This document shows, piece by piece, positions 31,552 to 34,403 of a stretch of DNA of 34,403 nt (its first letter is position 1; each line of letters opens with the position of its first letter). The position numbers and the translations under genes are program-made. A model generated the notes under the pieces. That model made no database searches. It was not told the origin of the DNA and saw only the letters and a program-made list of their open reading frames with translations. The DNA is from an uncultured Mucilaginibacter sp. (GTDB lineage Bacteria > Bacteroidota > Bacteroidia > Sphingobacteriales > Sphingobacteriaceae): assembly GCA_903915155.1 (NCBI GenBank), contig CAIWRU010000218.1, positions 1 to 34,403 of the forward strand, written 5' to 3'.

Positions 31552-34034
31552 TAAGGGTCAACATCAGGTTGCACTATGCTGCCCTTGCTCAATTTGGTGG
31601 TTTGAAATTGCGTAATGGTATCGCGTATGATGGCCTTTGCTTTATTGATCGATATTGCGTCCTTCTCGAACTTTAATAATATCGACTGAATATAAAAGTT
31701 ACGTATCCGACTTACCAAAGGTGCTTGTGGGCCTATAACGCGGTCGCCGAAATGTTTGCGTAACTCAGCGGCGAGGTAGGTGGCTTGCTGGTACACCATT
31801 TCGTTGCTTTTGTGTTTTATATCTAAATTAATAAGGCGGTAGAACGGTGGATATTTAAAGCTTTTGCGTTCGCTCATTTCGGTAAAATAAAGGTCGGCGT
31901 AATCGTTTTCAATTACCTGTTTTATTACACGATGTTTGGGGTCGTAGGTTTGGATAACCACCTTGCCCTGTTTACCACGGCGACCTGCCCTGCCGCTCAC
32001 CTGCGCCAGCATCTGAAAACTGCGCTCATTAGCACGGTAATCCGGGAATTTGAGGAGGCTGTCGGCGTTGATGATGCCTATAACGGTTACATCGGCAAAG
32101 TCAAGCCCTTTGGCTACCATTTGTGTGCCTACCAATATATCTATCTTCTTTTCCTCAAGGTTGTTCAGTATGTTTTGTAATGAATTGCGCGAGCGGGTGG
32201 TATCCAGGTCCATACGGGTGATGCGGGCATCGGGGAGTATCAGGCTCAGTTCATCCTCAATTTTTTCGGTGCCGAAGCCTTTGTATTCCAAATGGGTTGA
32301 GCCGCAGGCGGGACATATTACAGGTGAATCTTCTTTATAGCCGCAATAATGGCAATGCAGCTTGCCGCTGCTTTTGTGATAGGTAAGGCTAACATCGCAG
32401 TTGATACATTTTGGCGTGTAGGCGCATATCTTACACATCATTACCGGCGCATAACCACGGCGGTTCTGGAACAGGATCACTTGTTCTTTATTCTCAAGCG
32501 CCTGCCGTATATCGGCTATCAGCACGCTGGTAAAGTGCGATTGGATGGTTTTGGCTTTGGTTTCCTCGGCAATACTTACAATTTCAACCTGTGGCATTTC
32601 AACGCCGCCAAAGCGTTCGCCTAATTCGGCAAAGCCGTATTTGTGGGTGCGGGCGTTGTAATAGCTTTCGAAGGATGGCGTTGCCGAACCCAGCAACACT
32701 TTGCCACCGTGCATATTGGCAAGGAATATTGCCGCGTCGCGGGCGTTGTAGCGCGGGGCGGGATCGAATTGTTTGTACGATGTTTCGTGTTCCTCATCAA
32801 CTATGATCAATCCCAAGTCATGAAATGGCAGGAATACAGACGATCTTGCACCCAAAATTACTTTATATTCATTATTCAGCACCTTTTGCCAAACTTCCAC
32901 ACGTTCGGCATCATTAAAACGGGAATGGTATACACCGATGTTCGCGCCAAAATACATGCGCAGGCGTTCGATGATGTGGGTGGTTAAAGCAATCTCGGGC
33001 AGCAAATAAAGCACCTGTCGGCCTGAGTTGATCATTTCTTCTATCAGCCGAATATAAATCTGCGTTTTGCCCGATGAGGTTACACCGTGCAGCAGCACTA
33101 CATCTTTTTCGGCGAACTGGTTCCTTACGCTTTCCAGGGCTTCCTGCTGTTGTTCGCTCAGTTTAAAACCGTCAATAGCTTCTTCTTCCTCGTAGTACAG
33201 GCGACTTACGTTTTTTTCTTCGGGAATGAATATTTCCTTTTCTATCAGGCTTTTTATGCTGGCATCGCCTGCGCCGCTTTCTTCTATCAGCTCATTTTTT
33301 GAGATGGTTTTTTGGTGGCGTGATAATTTGATATAAGCTAACACCGCATCAGCCTGTTTAGGCGCTTTCTTTTCGAGTATGGTGAACAGTTCCCTGCGGT
33401 TTTCAGGGTCGTTATAAATAGGATTGAGGGTGATGAATGTCCGTTTGCGGGGTTTGTAGCGTTCGCTTACTTCTTCCGAAATATGGATGATATTTTTCTC
33501 GAACAACAGCTTTAATATCGGCATTACCTGTTTTTGGCTCAGCAGCTTGACAATGTCGCTTACGGTAAGTTCGGGTTGCAGGTCGAGCGCCTCCAGTATC
33601 AAAAACTCCTTATCATGCAAAGTGGTACGGTCGACTTCCACCTCCTTGTTCAGCATGATTTTGGTTTCGCTGGCGAGTTTTAAGGCTGATGGGAGGGCTG
33701 CATTCATCACTTCGCCCAGGTTGCACATGTAGTATTCGGCCAGCCATTGCCAGAATTGGAGTTGTTGTTCAGTAACTACGGGCTTATCATCCAAAATTTC
33801 CACCAAATATTTGGCTTCATATTTCTCGGGCGGCTGGCTGCCGATACCTGCTATGATAGCCGTGTATAGTTTGCTTTTGCCAAATTGCACCACAGCGCGC
33901 TTGCCGATGGCAACGGTGTCGTTCAACTCGTAGGGTACGCGGTATGTATAATTTTTTGCTATAGCCAAAGGCAAAATCACTTCAACAAAAAGTGTTTTGC
34001 GGTCGGTATGTTCGGCTTCGGCAAATTCTAACAT
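31548..34034 (-). CDS. priA: Primosomal protein N' (replication restart helicase)
   Basis: An 828-residue 3'-5' DNA helicase that reloads the replisome at stalled forks. The N-terminal DNA-binding domain starts LFVEVILPLAIAKNYTYRVP. Walker A is GVTSSGKTQIY with Lys323; the DEEH box is VDEEHETSYKQ with Asp413. A zinc cluster follows from Cys534 (CKIC..CINC..CHYC..CPAC). Later motifs: GTEKIEDEL, RMDLDTTR, ILVGTQMVAKGLDF and QVSGRAGRRGKQG. Longer than E. coli PriA (732), mostly through inserts before the helicase core, as is usual in Bacteroidota. Single-copy housekeeping gene. Confidence 0.97.
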   Translation of the reverse strand: MLEFAEAEHTDRKTLFVEVILPLAIAKNYTYRVPYELNDTVAIGKRAVVQFGKSKLYTAIIAGIGSQPPEKYEAKYLVEILDDKPVVTEQQLQFWQWLAEYYMCNLGEVMNAALPSALKLASETKIMLNKEVEVDRTTLHDKEFLILEALDLQPELTVSDIVKLLSQKQVMPILKLLFEKNIIHISEEVSERYKPRKRTFITLNPIYNDPENRRELFTILEKKAPKQADAVLAYIKLSRHQKTISKNELIEESGAGDASIKSLIEKEIFIPEEKNVSRLYYEEEEAIDGFKLSEQQQEALESVRNQFAEKDVVLLHGVTSSGKTQIYIRLIEEMINSGRQVLYLLPEIALTTHIIERLRMYFGANIGVYHSRFNDAERVEVWQKVLNNEYKVILGARSSVFLPFHDLGLIIVDEEHETSYKQFDPAPRYNARDAAIFLANMHGGKVLLGSATPSFESYYNARTHKYGFAELGERFGGVEMPQVEIVSIAEETKAKTIQSHFTSVLIADIRQALENKEQVILFQNRRGYAPVMMCKICAYTPKCINCDVSLTYHKSSGKLHCHYCGYKEDSPVICPACGSTHLEYKGFGTEKIEDELSLILPDARITRMDLDTTRSRNSLQNILNNLEEKKIDILVGTQMVAKGLDFADVTVIGIINADSLLKFPDYRANERSFQMLAQVSGRAGRRGKQGKVVIQTYDPKHRVIKQVIENDYADLYFTEMSERKSFKYPPFYRLINLDIKHKSNEMVYQQATYLAAELRKHFGDRVIGPQAPLVSRIRNFYIQSILLKFEKDAISINKAKAIIRDTITQFQTTKLSKGSIVQPDVDPY

Positions 34035-34046
34035 CGTACAAAAGAA

Positions 34047-34403
34047 TTATTTACCCCTGTAAGCGGCAAGGCCTAGCATTATCCAGCCCAAAATGAAACA
34101 TAAACCGCCTATAGGCGTAATAAGGCCGACGATGGCAGGATAGTTCCAATTTAACACATCGGCGCCGGCGAAAAAATACAGCGAGCCCGAAAAAAACACA
34201 ATGCCGAAAGTAAAAAAGTAATAGCTGGCTTTAATTAAACTAATTTTGGATGGTGCAAATGTTGATAAAAACAGCAAAGCAAAAACGTGGTAAAACTGGT
34301 ATTGTACTGCAGTATGCCAAATAGCTAACTGTTGTGGTGTTAAGTAGGCCTTTAAGCCATGCGCAGCGAAAGCGCCGGCAATTACTGCCAATACACCAAA
34401 TAC
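34047..34403 (-). CDS. DUF423 membrane protein, 5' end cut by window
   Basis: The last 119 codons of a small four-helix inner-membrane protein of the DUF423 (YgdD) family. The visible part reads VFGVLAVIAGAFAAHGLKAYL, then HTAVQYQFYHVFALLFLS, FSGSLYFFAGADVL and TPIGGLCFILGWIMLGLAAYRGK, all typical of the family. The start codon lies beyond position 34403; roughly ten residues are missing. Function unknown. It ends 12 bases upstream of the priA start and is probably co-transcribed with it. Confidence 0.9.
   Translation of the reverse strand, partial: VFGVLAVIAGAFAAHGLKAYLTPQQLAIWHTAVQYQFYHVFALLFLSTFAPSKISLIKASYYFFTFGIVFFSGSLYFFAGADVLNWNYPAIVGLITPIGGLCFILGWIMLGLAAYRGK

Overview
The window looks like chromosome from a member of the Bacteroidota, most likely Sphingobacteriaceae (Mucilaginibacter- or Pedobacter-like). 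This is inferred from several things: AT-rich leaders with few Shine-Dalgarno sequences, -7 boxes of the TAnnTTTG type, a tmRNA tag reading GENTYALAA, a fused E1 alpha/beta 2-oxoacid dehydrogenase, YkuD_2 and LdtD-like transpeptidases, a subclass-A2-like beta-lactamase, and several families of short palindromic interspersed repeats. I saw no transposase, CRISPR array, rRNA or tRNA other than the tmRNA.

Left end (1-3000): an AT-rich, gene-poor flank with a broken reading frame abuts the 3' end of ssrA (tmRNA, minus strand). It is followed by a pair of 35-bp direct repeats, a class I/II aminotransferase and a DUF1573 exported protein. 3100-11500: fused 2-oxoacid dehydrogenase E1, a thioredoxin-fold exported protein, a nitroreductase, two unrelated L,D-transpeptidases converging on a terminator flanked by an inverted repeat, a GH26 mannanase-like enzyme and a DinB-family protein. 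11450-19300: an MFS transporter with a strong candidate operator, an M20 deacylase, and a minus-strand run of DUF72, argH, ywbE and DUF1345, then a Tat/lipoprotein-type amidase. The M20 enzyme near argH suggests acyl-citrulline or acyl-ornithine deacylation in arginine synthesis.

19350-28600: an sdpR-sdpI autorepressor/immunity pair with a visible operator, a class A beta-lactamase, a SAM methyltransferase, a type I phosphodiesterase gene broken by a single in-frame amber codon, a GH5 glycanase, and two tandem paralogous esterases. Each esterase joins an alpha/beta-hydrolase domain to an SGNH-hydrolase domain. GH5 plus the two double esterases (and GH26 further away) suggest breakdown of acetylated plant hemicellulose; no SusC/SusD pair is present, so this is not a canonical PUL. 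28600-34403: an MBL-fold hydrolase overlapping a small conserved-looking gene, pcm, an OsmC-family protein, two small lipoproteins, priA, and the 3' part of a DUF423 membrane protein cut by the window edge.

The least ordinary items are the amber-interrupted phosphodiesterase, the duplicated two-domain esterases with non-canonical SGNH block V, the 12-12-12 inverted repeat over the MFS promoter, the SdpR operator with a TTG start, and several palindromic repeat families, one present in three copies. I did not find a clearly new multi-gene system.
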